Below, one piece after another: positions 1 to 7,816 of a stretch of 64,000 nt of DNA. The position numbers and the translations under genes are program-made. The notes beneath the pieces were generated by a model, which saw only the letters and a program-made list of their open reading frames with translations, searched no databases and was not told the origin of the DNA. Source of the DNA: Pseudonocardia cypriaca. Its GTDB lineage: Bacteria > Actinomycetota > Actinomycetes > Mycobacteriales > Pseudonocardiaceae. Position 1 is the first letter of the stretch, and each line of letters starts with the position of its first letter. Location: positions 2,790,001 through 2,854,000 of the forward strand of contig NZ_VFPH01000001.1 in assembly GCF_006717045.1 (NCBI RefSeq), read 5' to 3'.

Positions 1-407
1 GCTACTTCTTCTGGGTGGTCGGCGCGGTGTCGCTGTTCGCAGCGGCTCTCGGCATCGTCGACTACACCAGCCGGCTCGCCGCCGACGTGCTGAAGACCAT
101 GTACTTCCCGGACGTCGACGAGAGCAAGCTGTACGCCGCGCTGGTGTGGGGCCTGGCGTTGATCGGGATCGTCGTGATCTCGGCCGGCTTCTCCCAGCCG
201 ATCGTGCTCGCGGTGATCGCGGCCTGCGTGGGCGGGACGATGATGTTCATCTACTCCGGCCTGCTCATCGTGATCAACCGGAAGCTGCTGCCGGAGGCGA
301 TCCGCATCCGCGGGTTCCGGGTCGGCGCGCTGGTGTGGTCGGTGGTGCTGTTCGGCGTGCTCGCCGTGCTCACGGTCAGCCAGCAGATCGGGAAGCTGTT
401 CGGCTGA
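1..407 (+). CDS. Nramp-family divalent metal transporter, C-terminal fragment
   Basis: This is the 3' end of a gene entering from the left edge; the reading frame is already open at base 3, so the start lies outside the window. The visible part has about four hydrophobic segments. It contains the run IVDYTSRLAADVLK, which resembles a conserved helix of Nramp-like (Mn2+/Fe2+, proton-coupled) carriers, and it ends in a membrane segment followed by a short basic tail. The Nramp assignment is from family resemblance only, because the N-terminal DPGN motif that would prove it is not in the window. The downstream pirin gene starts 4 nt after the stop, so the two are probably co-transcribed. Confidence 0.6.
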   Translation, partial: YFFWVVGAVSLFAAALGIVDYTSRLAADVLKTMYFPDVDESKLYAALVWGLALIGIVVISAGFSQPIVLAVIAACVGGTMMFIYSGLLIVINRKLLPEAIRIRGFRVGALVWSVVLFGVLAVLTVSQQIGKLFG

Positions 408-411
408 GCCG

Positions 412-1128
412 GTGCGCTCGATCAACAGGGTCGAGGACGCCCTGCACGCGGGGCCGGACGCCGAGGTCGACGACAAGTGGCTGCACGTGCGGCCCGGCGA
501 CCCCGGCCGGACGGCCCCGTTCCTCGTGCTGTCGGAGGACCGGTTCTCGGCGCCGGGCTTCGAGTGGCACCCGCACCGCGGCATCGAGACCGTCACGGTG
601 GTGCTGGACGGGGCGCTCGAGCACGAGGACGACGCCGGTGGCGCTGGCGTGCTGGAGGCGGGCGACGCGCAGTGGATGACGGCGGGCAGCGGCATCACCC
701 ACCGGGAGGTCGCGGCCCGCGGGGCGCACGCCCACGTCCTGCAGCTGTGGCTCGACCTGCCCGCACGGGCGCGGTCGGCGGCGCCGGGACACCAGCAGCT
801 GCGCGCCGCCGACAGACCGCGGCTCGTCCGCCCCGCCGCGGAGGTGGACGTGCTCGCCGGCACCGTCGACGGCGTCACGGGCCTGGCCCGGCCCGCCTCG
901 CCGGCGCAGGTCGTGCTCGTCACGCTCGACGCGGGCGCGGTGCTCGACCTGCGCGTCCCGGCCGCCGACCGCGCGTTCGCCCTCGTGATCGAGGGGGATG
1001 CGGTGGTGGCCGGCGAGCCCGTGGCGGCCCGTCGGACGGCGTGGTCGGAGCCGAGCGGCGCAGCGCACCTGAACCTGCGGGGCGGCGCGGCGGGGGCTCG
1101 CCTCCTGGTGGCGAGCGCCCACCCCTGA
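412..1128 (+). CDS. Pirin family protein (cupin-fold, metal-binding)
   Basis: A 238-residue bicupin of the pirin/YhhW family. Members are cytoplasmic; some have quercetin dioxygenase activity and others act as redox- or metal-dependent regulators. The N-terminal cupin carries the expected metal ligands: HPHRG with His53 and His55, then His97 and Glu99 in AGSGITHREV. The C-terminal cupin is poorly conserved, as is normal. The GTG start is 4 nt behind the stop of the preceding transporter gene, suggesting translational coupling, and no closer ATG fits the conserved N-terminus. The substrate cannot be told from sequence. Confidence 0.85.
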   Translation: MRSINRVEDALHAGPDAEVDDKWLHVRPGDPGRTAPFLVLSEDRFSAPGFEWHPHRGIETVTVVLDGALEHEDDAGGAGVLEAGDAQWMTAGSGITHREVAARGAHAHVLQLWLDLPARARSAAPGHQQLRAADRPRLVRPAAEVDVLAGTVDGVTGLARPASPAQVVLVTLDAGAVLDLRVPAADRAFALVIEGDAVVAGEPVAARRTAWSEPSGAAHLNLRGGAAGARLLVASAHP

Positions 1129-1145
1129 CGCTCACACACCGACGC

Positions 1146-1952
1146 TCAGGGGCCGACGGCGAGGTCGTCGGGGTGGCCGGCGTCGAGTCGCGGCCACTGG
1201 GCGATGGGGCGTCCGCCCCACTCCTCCGATACCGGCGGCCAGGTGGGCGAGCCACCGTCACTCCTCATGGAGCAGTGTTGTGGCCAGCCGGTGGGGGAGT
1301 CCTCCCAGGGTTCCTGGCGTCCGTAGACGGTGAGGTCCATGAGTGCGTAGCCGTAGTCCATGGCCTCCACGCCGCGGCGGTTCGTCCAGTAGGTCTCGAA
1401 GACGCGGTCGCCGTCCCGTAGGTAGCACACGAGGTGCATCAGGCCGAGCTCACGACCGACGAGGAGCGCGTCGAGGGAGGGCTGCGCCGAGTACCAGGGC
1501 ATGTCCCAGCCCATGAAGTCGCGGTAGCGGAGGCTTTCGTCGTACGACGCCTGTGGGTCGGCCGGGCCGAACGCGGTGTTGCGGCCCTGGCTGAAGACCG
1601 CGTAGGTGATGTCACGGGAGTGCAGGGAGGACAGCTCGGCGACCTGGCTGAGGAACAACGTGCAGCCTTCGCACTGCTCGGGCGCGGGCCGGCCAGGCCA
1701 CCACATCGAGTAGTAGGCGATGAGCTGCCGGCGCCCTTCGAACGCATCGAGCAGGGTGAGCGGTCCGTCGGGCCCGATCAGCTCGAGCTCGGAGTCGACC
1801 TCGACCACGGGGAGGCGCCGACGGGCCGCGGCGATCGCGTCGCCTTCCCGGGTGTGTGCCTTCTCCCGGTCCCGCAGTTCGTCGACTTCGGCCTGGAAGG
1901 TGGCCCGGTCGACGACGGCCGGCTGGCCGGGGGTCGTTGGTTCATCCGTCAT
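1146..1952 (-). CDS. DUF899 family thioredoxin-like protein
   Basis: A 268-residue protein of the DUF899 family, which has a thioredoxin-like fold and no firmly established reaction. The N-terminal third is a charged helix region, followed by the core with LIAYYSMWW and a CxxC pair (Cys94 and Cys97 in QCEGC). The tail has the family runs FMGWDMPWYS and YGYALMDLTVYG. Length is usual for the family. It is convergent with the pirin gene, with 17 nt between the two stops. A redox role is inferred only from the fold and the CxxC pair. Confidence 0.85.
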   Translation of the reverse strand: MTDEPTTPGQPAVVDRATFQAEVDELRDREKAHTREGDAIAAARRRLPVVEVDSELELIGPDGPLTLLDAFEGRRQLIAYYSMWWPGRPAPEQCEGCTLFLSQVAELSSLHSRDITYAVFSQGRNTAFGPADPQASYDESLRYRDFMGWDMPWYSAQPSLDALLVGRELGLMHLVCYLRDGDRVFETYWTNRRGVEAMDYGYALMDLTVYGRQEPWEDSPTGWPQHCSMRSDGGSPTWPPVSEEWGGRPIAQWPRLDAGHPDDLAVGP

Positions 1953-1982
1953 GGCTGCGTTCTTTCCTGTTCCGGTGGCCCA

Positions 1983-2426
1983 TCAGGCCGCGGCGGCGGG
2001 TGGAGTGGCGGCGCGCGTGGCGAAGCGGCGGTGCACCAGGAGGCTGATGCCGAGCCAGAACATCGGCCACACCGGCCAGAACCACGGCGCGGGGTCCATC
2101 GCCCACCGCGTCACGAGGAACGCCGCGAGGAAGCCGACGACCGCGGCGTGCACGGCGAGGCGCCTGCGTGCCCCGCTGGTCAGCGGGCCGCGCCGGGGCT
2201 CGGGCGGCGCGGCGGGCTCCTCCGCGGTCGGCAGGTCGGCGGTGAGCGGGGTGAGCTCGGCGCGGGTGACGGCGGCGTAGGCGGCGGCCTGGCGTTCGTC
2301 GGCCTCGGCGAGGGTGAGGAACCCGGCGCTGACGGCCTCGCGCAGGCGGGTGGCGACCGCCTCGCGCTCGGCGTCGGAGGCGCGGATACCGGTGAGGTCG
2401 GAAGGTGTCGTGATGTTCTCGGTCAT
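1983..2426 (-). CDS. DUF1707 (SHOCT-like) domain membrane protein
   Basis: A 147-residue actinobacterial protein. Residues about 13-66 form a DUF1707 domain, recognisable from IRASDAEREAVATRLREAV and the following GFLTLAEADERQAAAYAAVT. Two hydrophobic segments follow, at about residues 90-112 and 115-132, so the DUF1707 part should face the cytoplasm next to a small membrane hairpin. The function of the family is unknown. It lies 30 nt upstream of the DUF899 gene on the same strand and may be transcribed with it. Confidence 0.85.
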   Translation of the reverse strand: MTENITTPSDLTGIRASDAEREAVATRLREAVSAGFLTLAEADERQAAAYAAVTRAELTPLTADLPTAEEPAAPPEPRRGPLTSGARRRLAVHAAVVGFLAAFLVTRWAMDPAPWFWPVWPMFWLGISLLVHRRFATRAATPPAAAA

Positions 2427-2510
2427 GCCTTCGATGCTGGCCCGCCGGGCGCGCCGCGGCGTCGGCTCGGCGGAGGCATCTCGGCTACGCCCCCGGTCGT
2501 ACGGGGGAGA

Positions 2511-4856
2511 TCAGCCGGCGCCCGGCGGCGGGGGCGGCGGCGGTACCTGACCGCTGCTGATCTGCAGCGTGATCGTCTCCTCGGGCAGCGCCGTGCCCCG
2601 CGGCGACTGCCCGATCACGGTGCCGGCCGGTGCCGCGTTGTCGACGGTGCCGACGTTCACCGGGAAACCCGCGCGTTCCAGCATGGCGCGCGCCTCGGCC
2701 TCGGGACGCCCGATGACGTCGGGGATGCGCGTGGCCTCGCCGCCCTCGAGGTAGCGCGGGTCGGTGGGCGGGAGGGGCTCGACCGGCTTCCCGGCGAGCA
2801 GCGGCTGCATCGTGCCGAACCAGGTCTGGGCCGGTGTCTTGCCGCCGAAGATGTTGCCGCTGCGGCAGGCGAACGGCGCGCCGGGGCCGTCGCAGAGGGG
2901 CCGGGGGTTCGCCGAGTTGTCGAAGGTGATCACGGCGCCTGCCATCTGCGGCACCACCCCGAAGAACGCGGCGGACTGGTGCACCTGGGTGGTGCCCGTC
3001 TTACCGGCCATCGGCCGGTTCCAGCCGAACTGGGCGGCGGCGCCCGCCGCCGTGCCGCCGGGCTTGTCGTCCTTGGACATGCCCGTGAGCAGCGTGTTGG
3101 CCAGGCCCGGCTCGACGGCCTGCTCGCAGGGCGCCTCCGGCACGGGCACCGGGTTGCCGGCCGCGTCGGTGATCGACTCGATCGGGTCGGGCGGGCACCA
3201 CCTGCCGGCGCTGGCGAGCGTGGCGCCGACGTTCGCGAGCTCCAGCACGCTCGTGGGCGTGACGCCGAGCGTGAACGACGCCTGCCGCTGCGCCTTGGTG
3301 ACCTCGGCGATCGAGCGGTCGGTCGGCCGCCCGGTGCCGGGGTCGACGAACGGGGTGGTGGCGAGCGAGCGCATGCCCAGCCGGACCGCCATGTCGACGA
3401 CGGGCGGGACGCCGGTGAACTCCTCCAGCTTGATGAACGCGGTGTTGGGTGACTGGGCGAGCGCGTCGGTGAGCGAGAGCCGCGGCGCGTAGCTGCCCGC
3501 GTTCTGCACCGGGATCGGCCTGCCGTTGCCGTCGCGGTAGATCGGGGAGGCGTAGCCGCCGGGCGGCACCTCGATCTGGGTGTTGATGCCCAGGCCCTTC
3601 TCCAGGGCGGTGGCCGCGGTGAAGATCTTGTACGTCGAGCCTGCGCCGAGGTTCACCGGCTCGTAGGGCAGCCCGTAGCTGGTCTGGCGGGCCGCGGCGT
3701 CGAGGCCGAAGACGCGGCTGGAGCCCATCGCCAGCACCCGGTGCTCGTCGCTGCCGGGCTGGACGATCGCCATGACGTTGGCGGCGTCGGGGGAGTCCGG
3801 CGGCACCTGTGCCTTGAGCGAGGCGGTCATCGCGGCCATCGCGTCCGGATCGAGGGTGGTGCGGATGGTGTAGCCGCCTCGTTCCAGCTGGGTGCGGGGG
3901 ATCCCGGCGGCGGCGAGGTGCGCGATGACGTAGCTGCAGAAGAACCCGTTGTCGCCGGAGCCGATGCAGCCGTTGGGCCAGCTGTTGAGCGGGGAGGCGA
4001 CGCCGAGCGGGGCCGCCAGGGCAGCCTGCGTCTGATCGCTGTCGATCATGCCCTGGGCCTGCATGAGCTTGATGACGAGGTCGCGGCGCTCGCGGGCGGC
4101 ATCGGGGTGGCGCACCGGGTCGAACCCGCTGGTGCTGCGCACCAGGCCGGCGAGCAGCGCGGCCTGCGGGATGTTGAGCCGGTCGGGGGTGACCCCGAAG
4201 TAGGTGCGGGCCGCCGCGGCGATGCCGTAGGCGCCGTTGCCCCAGTAGACGGTGTTGAGGTAGCGGGTGAGGATCTCGTTCTTGGTGAGCTGCTGCTCGA
4301 GCTGGAGCGCGATCTGCACCTCCCGCAGCTTGCGGGCGGGCGTCTGCTCGACGGCCTGCAGTCGTTCCGCGTCGGTGTTCGCGAGCACGTAGAGGGTGTA
4401 GTTCTTGACGTACTGCTGGGTGAGGGTGGACGCGCCCTGCTCGATGTCACCGGACGCGGTGTTGGCGAGCACGGCCCGCATGGTGCCCGGCCAGTCGACG
4501 CCGCCGTGCTCGAAGAAGCGCCGGTCCTCCACCGCGATGAGCGCGGCGACCATCGCGGGTGCCACCTCGTCCGCCGCGACGATCTCGCGGTCCTGGGCGA
4601 ACATGTGGGCGATCGGGTTGCCGCGGCTGTCGGTGATCGTGGTGGTCTGCGGGAGCGAGCCGGTGATCAGCTCGGCCGACAGCCCGCTGAGGCTGTCGCT
4701 CGCCTCGTTGACGGCCAGCCCGGCCCCCGCGGCCAGCGGATACGTCACACCCGCCACGAGGACTCCGGCGAGCAGGCACAGACCGAGCAACAACCCGACC
4801 GCTCGAAGGATCACACGCCCCCGCACACCGCCTGACGGTAGCCGCGAGCGCGTCAC
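2511..4856 (-). CDS. Class A penicillin-binding protein (bifunctional transglycosylase/transpeptidase) with PASTA domain
   Basis: A 781-residue peptidoglycan synthase. A short cytoplasmic tail is followed by one membrane anchor at about residues 15-45. The GT51 transglycosylase domain has Glu110 in VEDRRFFEHGG and the GASTLTQQYVKN motif. The transpeptidase domain has the full active-site set: STYK with nucleophile Ser407, SPN at 469-471, and KTGTT from Lys619. One PASTA domain (about 712-770) ends in a proline-rich tail. It elongates glycan strands from lipid II and cross-links stem peptides outside the membrane. GTG start. This is the usual PonA-like arrangement for actinobacteria and no key residue is missing. 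Confidence 0.95.
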   Translation of the reverse strand: MTRSRLPSGGVRGRVILRAVGLLLGLCLLAGVLVAGVTYPLAAGAGLAVNEASDSLSGLSAELITGSLPQTTTITDSRGNPIAHMFAQDREIVAADEVAPAMVAALIAVEDRRFFEHGGVDWPGTMRAVLANTASGDIEQGASTLTQQYVKNYTLYVLANTDAERLQAVEQTPARKLREVQIALQLEQQLTKNEILTRYLNTVYWGNGAYGIAAAARTYFGVTPDRLNIPQAALLAGLVRSTSGFDPVRHPDAARERRDLVIKLMQAQGMIDSDQTQAALAAPLGVASPLNSWPNGCIGSGDNGFFCSYVIAHLAAAGIPRTQLERGGYTIRTTLDPDAMAAMTASLKAQVPPDSPDAANVMAIVQPGSDEHRVLAMGSSRVFGLDAAARQTSYGLPYEPVNLGAGSTYKIFTAATALEKGLGINTQIEVPPGGYASPIYRDGNGRPIPVQNAGSYAPRLSLTDALAQSPNTAFIKLEEFTGVPPVVDMAVRLGMRSLATTPFVDPGTGRPTDRSIAEVTKAQRQASFTLGVTPTSVLELANVGATLASAGRWCPPDPIESITDAAGNPVPVPEAPCEQAVEPGLANTLLTGMSKDDKPGGTAAGAAAQFGWNRPMAGKTGTTQVHQSAAFFGVVPQMAGAVITFDNSANPRPLCDGPGAPFACRSGNIFGGKTPAQTWFGTMQPLLAGKPVEPLPPTDPRYLEGGEATRIPDVIGRPEAEARAMLERAGFPVNVGTVDNAAPAGTVIGQSPRGTALPEETITLQISSGQVPPPPPPPGAG

Positions 4857-4892
4857 GTCGCAGTCAGGGAACGACCCGTTCCGGTGGGGAGG

Positions 4893-5564
4893 TCAGCCGA
4901 GCACGGGGAGGTGGGCGGCGAGTGGGCCGGCCTGCGTGACGTGCTCCTCGTCCGGCGGGACGCGGCCGGTGCCGATCAGCACGGTCGTGTCGTCGTCCCA
5001 GGGGAGCCGGCCGCCCGCGAGCTCCTCGACGGTGGTGCGGGCGAGTGCGAGCGCGGTGGCCGCTGGGGGCGAGAGGGTGAGCTCGGCGCCCAAGTCGAGG
5101 TGGTGGACGGCGAGCTCGAGCGCCCAGCTTGCGAGGAAGTCGCCGGTGCGCATGGCGTGGCCCTGGGTCGCCACGACGCCGTCCGGCAGCACCTCGACGG
5201 CGGCGGCGAGCGCGTCGGCGGTGGGGTGCAGGTGCGCCACGATCGCGGTGGGGCGGCGGTAGGCCCCGGCCATCGCGCGGACGAAGCGCACGTGCCCCAC
5301 CGGGCCGGCCGCGCACCGGAGGCCGGTCGGGGTGCTCCAGTAGCTCGCGGCGTCGGTGTCCGGGGCGCGGTCGGTGGGGCTGACGACGCCGAGGAGCATC
5401 TCCTGCAGGCCGAGGTGGACGTGCACGAGCACGTCGCCGACCGTCCAGCCCCGGCAGCGGCTGGCGGCGAGCAGCTGGCCGTCGTCGAGCCCGTCGGCAG
5501 TTGCCCGCAGCGCCTTCAGCCCGTCGAGGAACCCGGTGCGCCCGGCGTCGTGGTCGACCTGCAC
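4893..5564 (-). CDS. Maleylpyruvate isomerase-family (MDMPI/DinB-fold) mycothiol-dependent-type protein
   Basis: A 223-residue protein with the MDMPI N-terminal four-helix fold. The marker run CRGWTVGDVLVHVHLGLQEML includes the conserved W-T/S-x-x-D-V-x-x-H pattern, whose histidine belongs to the metal site in characterised members. A second helical part (residues about 130-200, ASWALELAVHHLDLGAEL) supplies another conserved H-x-x-D. Family members use mycothiol as cofactor or simply share the fold, so the actual substrate is unknown. It is followed 36 nt downstream by the PBP gene in the same orientation. Confidence 0.8.
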   Translation of the reverse strand: MQVDHDAGRTGFLDGLKALRATADGLDDGQLLAASRCRGWTVGDVLVHVHLGLQEMLLGVVSPTDRAPDTDAASYWSTPTGLRCAAGPVGHVRFVRAMAGAYRRPTAIVAHLHPTADALAAAVEVLPDGVVATQGHAMRTGDFLASWALELAVHHLDLGAELTLSPPAATALALARTTVEELAGGRLPWDDDTTVLIGTGRVPPDEEHVTQAGPLAAHLPVLG

Positions 5565-5593
5565 CCGGGAAGGCTAGTGGGTGCCGCTCGGCC

Positions 5594-5886
5594 TCATCCG
5601 GGGCCGGGGCGGCGGAGCCGTCGTGCTGCCGGCGCGCCCGGCCTGCGGATGGACCCGACTGCGGCGAACACCTCGCGCAACGCCCCGGCGGCCGCGGCGA
5701 GCACCGGCTCGGGCACGGCCGCGAGCACCGCGGCGTGGGCGGCGGTGCTCGTGCGCACCGCCTCCTCGGCGAGTGCCACGCCATCGTCGGTGAGGGCCAC
5801 CAGGGTGCCGCGCCGGTCGTCCGGATCGGGCTGCCGGGCGACCAGCCCGCGGGCGGCGAGCCGGTTGATCACGTTGCTGGTGCGGC
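5594..5886 (-). pseudogene. MarR-family regulator, 5'-truncated remnant
   Basis: Only the C-terminal half of a MarR winged-helix regulator remains. It includes the end of the recognition helix (RTSNVINRLAARGL), the complete wing (RQPDPDDRRGTLVALTDDG) and part of the dimerisation helices. The roughly 50 N-terminal residues that form the first dimerisation helix and the start of the HTH are absent. At about 5880-5890 the MarR-like reading ends, and on the opposite strand an amidohydrolase that also lacks its N-terminus begins. The ATG-like codon at 5872 lies inside the recognition helix and is not a genuine start. A stable DNA-binding protein is unlikely. Confidence 0.8.
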
Positions 5887-6584
5887 CTCGACGCGCCGGG
5901 GGCCGAGGTGATCGACGCCCGGGAGCGGGTCGTGCTGCCCGGTTTCGTCGACACCCACCGGCACGGCTGGCAGTCCGTGCTGCGCGCCGCCGCCCTCGAC
6001 GTCGACCTCGCCGGCTACCTGGACCGGGTCGCGGGGCGCCTCGCGCCCGCCCTGGACCCGGCCGACGTGGCGACGGCGAGCCTGCTCACCGGCTTGGAGT
6101 GCCTCGACGCCGGCATCACGACCGTGCAGGACCACGCGCACATCGTCTACACACCCGAGCACGCCGCCGCCGTCGTCGAGGGGTTGCAGGCCTCCGGGGT
6201 GCGGGCGGTCTTCGGGTACGGGCGCCCGGTCCTCGACGAGCCGCGGCCGTGGTTCGCAGGCGACGTGCGGCGGGTGCGCACCGACGTGCTGCCCGGTGAC
6301 GACGGCCTGGTCACGATGATGCTGGCGGCCACGGTCCGTCATACCTGCCGGTCGAGGAGGTCGTCGCGGAGTGGGCCCTCGCCCGGGAGCTGGGCCTGCG
6401 GATCGCCGTGCACGTCGGTGCGGGCCCCGTGGCCCGGCGGCCGGTGGCGCTGCTGCGCGAGCTGGGGATCGCCGAGCCCGGCACGGTCTACGTGGTGAAG
6501 CGGGACGGGCGGCTGCTGCACCCCGCGGTCGCCGAGGTCGTCGCGGCGGCGAACGGGGTGGCGAGGCGGCTGTCGGCCGGGTAG
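5887..6584 (+). pseudogene. Amidohydrolase (cytosine-deaminase/TrzA-like), remnant with frameshift and internal deletion
   Basis: This is the remnant of a metal-dependent amidohydrolase. It opens at LDAPGAEVIDARERVVLPG and keeps the metal motif FVDTHRH (HxH), but the usual N-terminal beta-sandwich is missing. At about 6331 the frame shifts by loss of one base. The frame ending at MLAA continues as GPSYLPVEEVVAEW in the next frame, through LGLRIAVHVGAG. At about 6490-6497 the protein jumps from GTVYV directly to VKRDGRLLHPAVAEVV, a typical C-terminal end. The central barrel of about 200 residues, with the remaining metal ligands, is therefore gone. The remnant ends at TAG 6582-6584. It cannot be functional. 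Confidence 0.85.
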
Positions 6585-6593
6585 CCCGCGCGT

Positions 6594-7658
6594 TCAGGGG
6601 CGCCGAACCGGGCCGGTGGAGCCGCGCACCACCAGCTCCGGGCGCAGCAGCAGGGACCCGCCGTTGGGTGAGCCGCCGCCCTGCTCGACGCCTACGCGCA
6701 GGTGGGCGAACGCGGCGTCGGCCATCGCGGGCAGCGGCTGGCGGATCGTGGTGAGCGGCGGGGTGGCGAGGTCGGCGAGCACGATGTCGTCGAAGCCGAC
6801 GACGGAGAGGTCGGTGCCCACCTGGACGCCGGCGTCGCGGGCGCCCGCGGTGATGCCGAGCGCGCACATGTCGTTGATCGCGACGATCGCGGTGGGCGGG
6901 CGGTCGTCCGCGAGCAGGTCGCGAGCCGCAGCCCGGCCGAGCTCCGGGAAGTCGAGGTCGCCGAAGCGGTCGCCGTAGTGGTCCGGGGTGCCGCCGGACC
7001 AGACGATCGCGTCGTCGGCGCCGAGGCCGTACTCCTCGAGCGCGGCCTCGAACCCGCGGTACCGGGCACGCCGGTTGACGCTGCGCAGCGAGCCGGTGAC
7101 GAAGGCGAGCCTGCGGTGGCCCAGCTGCAGGACGTGCCGGGTGGCGAGCTCGGCGCCGACGGCGTTGTCCACGGAGATGTTCACCAGCGACGGCGGGTCG
7201 CCCGCCTGGGCCGTGCGGTCGAAGGCCACGAGGGTGAGCCCGCGCTCCACGAGCGGCAGCACGTGCTCGAGCGACGGCAGCGACGAGCAGAGCACCACGC
7301 CGCGGATGCCGTCGGCCCACAGCTCCTCGAGGTAGTCGCGCTCCCGGGCCGGGTCGCGCTCGCTGTTGCACAGCAGCACCCGGTACCCGGCCTGCAGCGC
7401 GGCGGCCTCCAGGTGGCGCGCGAAGGTGCCCCAGAACGGGTTCGCCACCGAGGGCACGACCAGCCCGAGCACCTGGGACCGGCCGGTGCGCAGCTGCCGG
7501 GCCGGGCCGTTGGGGCGGTAGCCGAGCCGCGCGATAGCGTCCTCCACGCGCTCGCGGGTCTGCGGCAGCATCCGGTCGGATCGGCCGTTGAGCACGTTCG
7601 ACACGGTGCTCGGCGAGACGCCCGCTTCCGCGGCGACCTGGTGGATCGTCACACTCAC
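6594..7658 (-). CDS. LacI-family transcriptional regulator
   Basis: A 354-residue LacI/GalR repressor. The N-terminal HTH is SVTIHQVAAEAGVSPSTVSNVLNG with a hinge helix, followed by a periplasmic-binding-protein-like effector domain (LGLVVPSVANPFWG, then VVGFDDIVLADLATPPLTTIRQP). I chose the GTG at 7658 because GAGGAGG lies 6 nt upstream and the HTH begins at once; the open frame runs further upstream but has no homology there. It is divergent from the ABC importer operon starting at 7817. That promoter contains two TGCA-type palindromes, so this protein most likely represses the operon until an imported sugar or its breakdown product binds. Confidence 0.93.
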   Translation of the reverse strand: MSVTIHQVAAEAGVSPSTVSNVLNGRSDRMLPQTRERVEDAIARLGYRPNGPARQLRTGRSQVLGLVVPSVANPFWGTFARHLEAAALQAGYRVLLCNSERDPARERDYLEELWADGIRGVVLCSSLPSLEHVLPLVERGLTLVAFDRTAQAGDPPSLVNISVDNAVGAELATRHVLQLGHRRLAFVTGSLRSVNRRARYRGFEAALEEYGLGADDAIVWSGGTPDHYGDRFGDLDFPELGRAAARDLLADDRPPTAIVAINDMCALGITAGARDAGVQVGTDLSVVGFDDIVLADLATPPLTTIRQPLPAMADAAFAHLRVGVEQGGGSPNGGSLLLRPELVVRGSTGPVRRP

Positions 7659-7698
7659 GGCGCCTCCTCGGCCTCCACACTCACCCCGATGTCGATCG

Positions 7699-7727
7699 TT
7701 GACAGGGCATGAGGGCGCCCCTAGTTT
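7699..7727 (+). promoter_or_regulatory. Promoter of the sugar-import/heparinase operon
   Basis: A consensus -35 hexamer TTGACA lies at 7699-7704, followed by a 17-bp spacer and a -10 of TAGTTT (TAnnnT type) at 7722-7727. Transcription would begin near 7734, inside the first of two palindromic operators. The substrate-binding-protein gene starts at 7817 behind GAGGGGAG. The match to a vegetative promoter is unusually good for this GC-rich window. Confidence 0.75.
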
Positions 7728-7729
7728 GG

Positions 7730-7757
7730 TGCATCGTTGCAATGGTGCAACGTTGCA
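7730..7757. promoter_or_regulatory. Tandem LacI-type operators
   Basis: Two CG-centred palindromes sit one after the other. TGCATCGTTGCA at 7730-7741 has one mismatch in its symmetry, and TGCAACGTTGCA at 7746-7757 is perfect. Their centres are 16 bp apart. Both have the central CG and inverted TGCA arms typical of LacI/GalR operators, and both cover the predicted transcription start. The divergent LacI gene at 6594-7658 is the obvious binder; autoregulation is possible. Confidence 0.75.
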
Positions 7758-7816
7758 GTGGTGAGCGCCACCCGTCCGGCCGATCCACACACTGCAGCAG
7801 TGAGGGGAGCTCAACG

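Noticed and set aside
1434..3452. A 672-codon open frame on the plus strand
   Set aside because: It runs antisense through the DUF899, DUF1707 and PBP genes, all well supported. Its composition (Gly/Arg/Ala) is that of a shadow frame.
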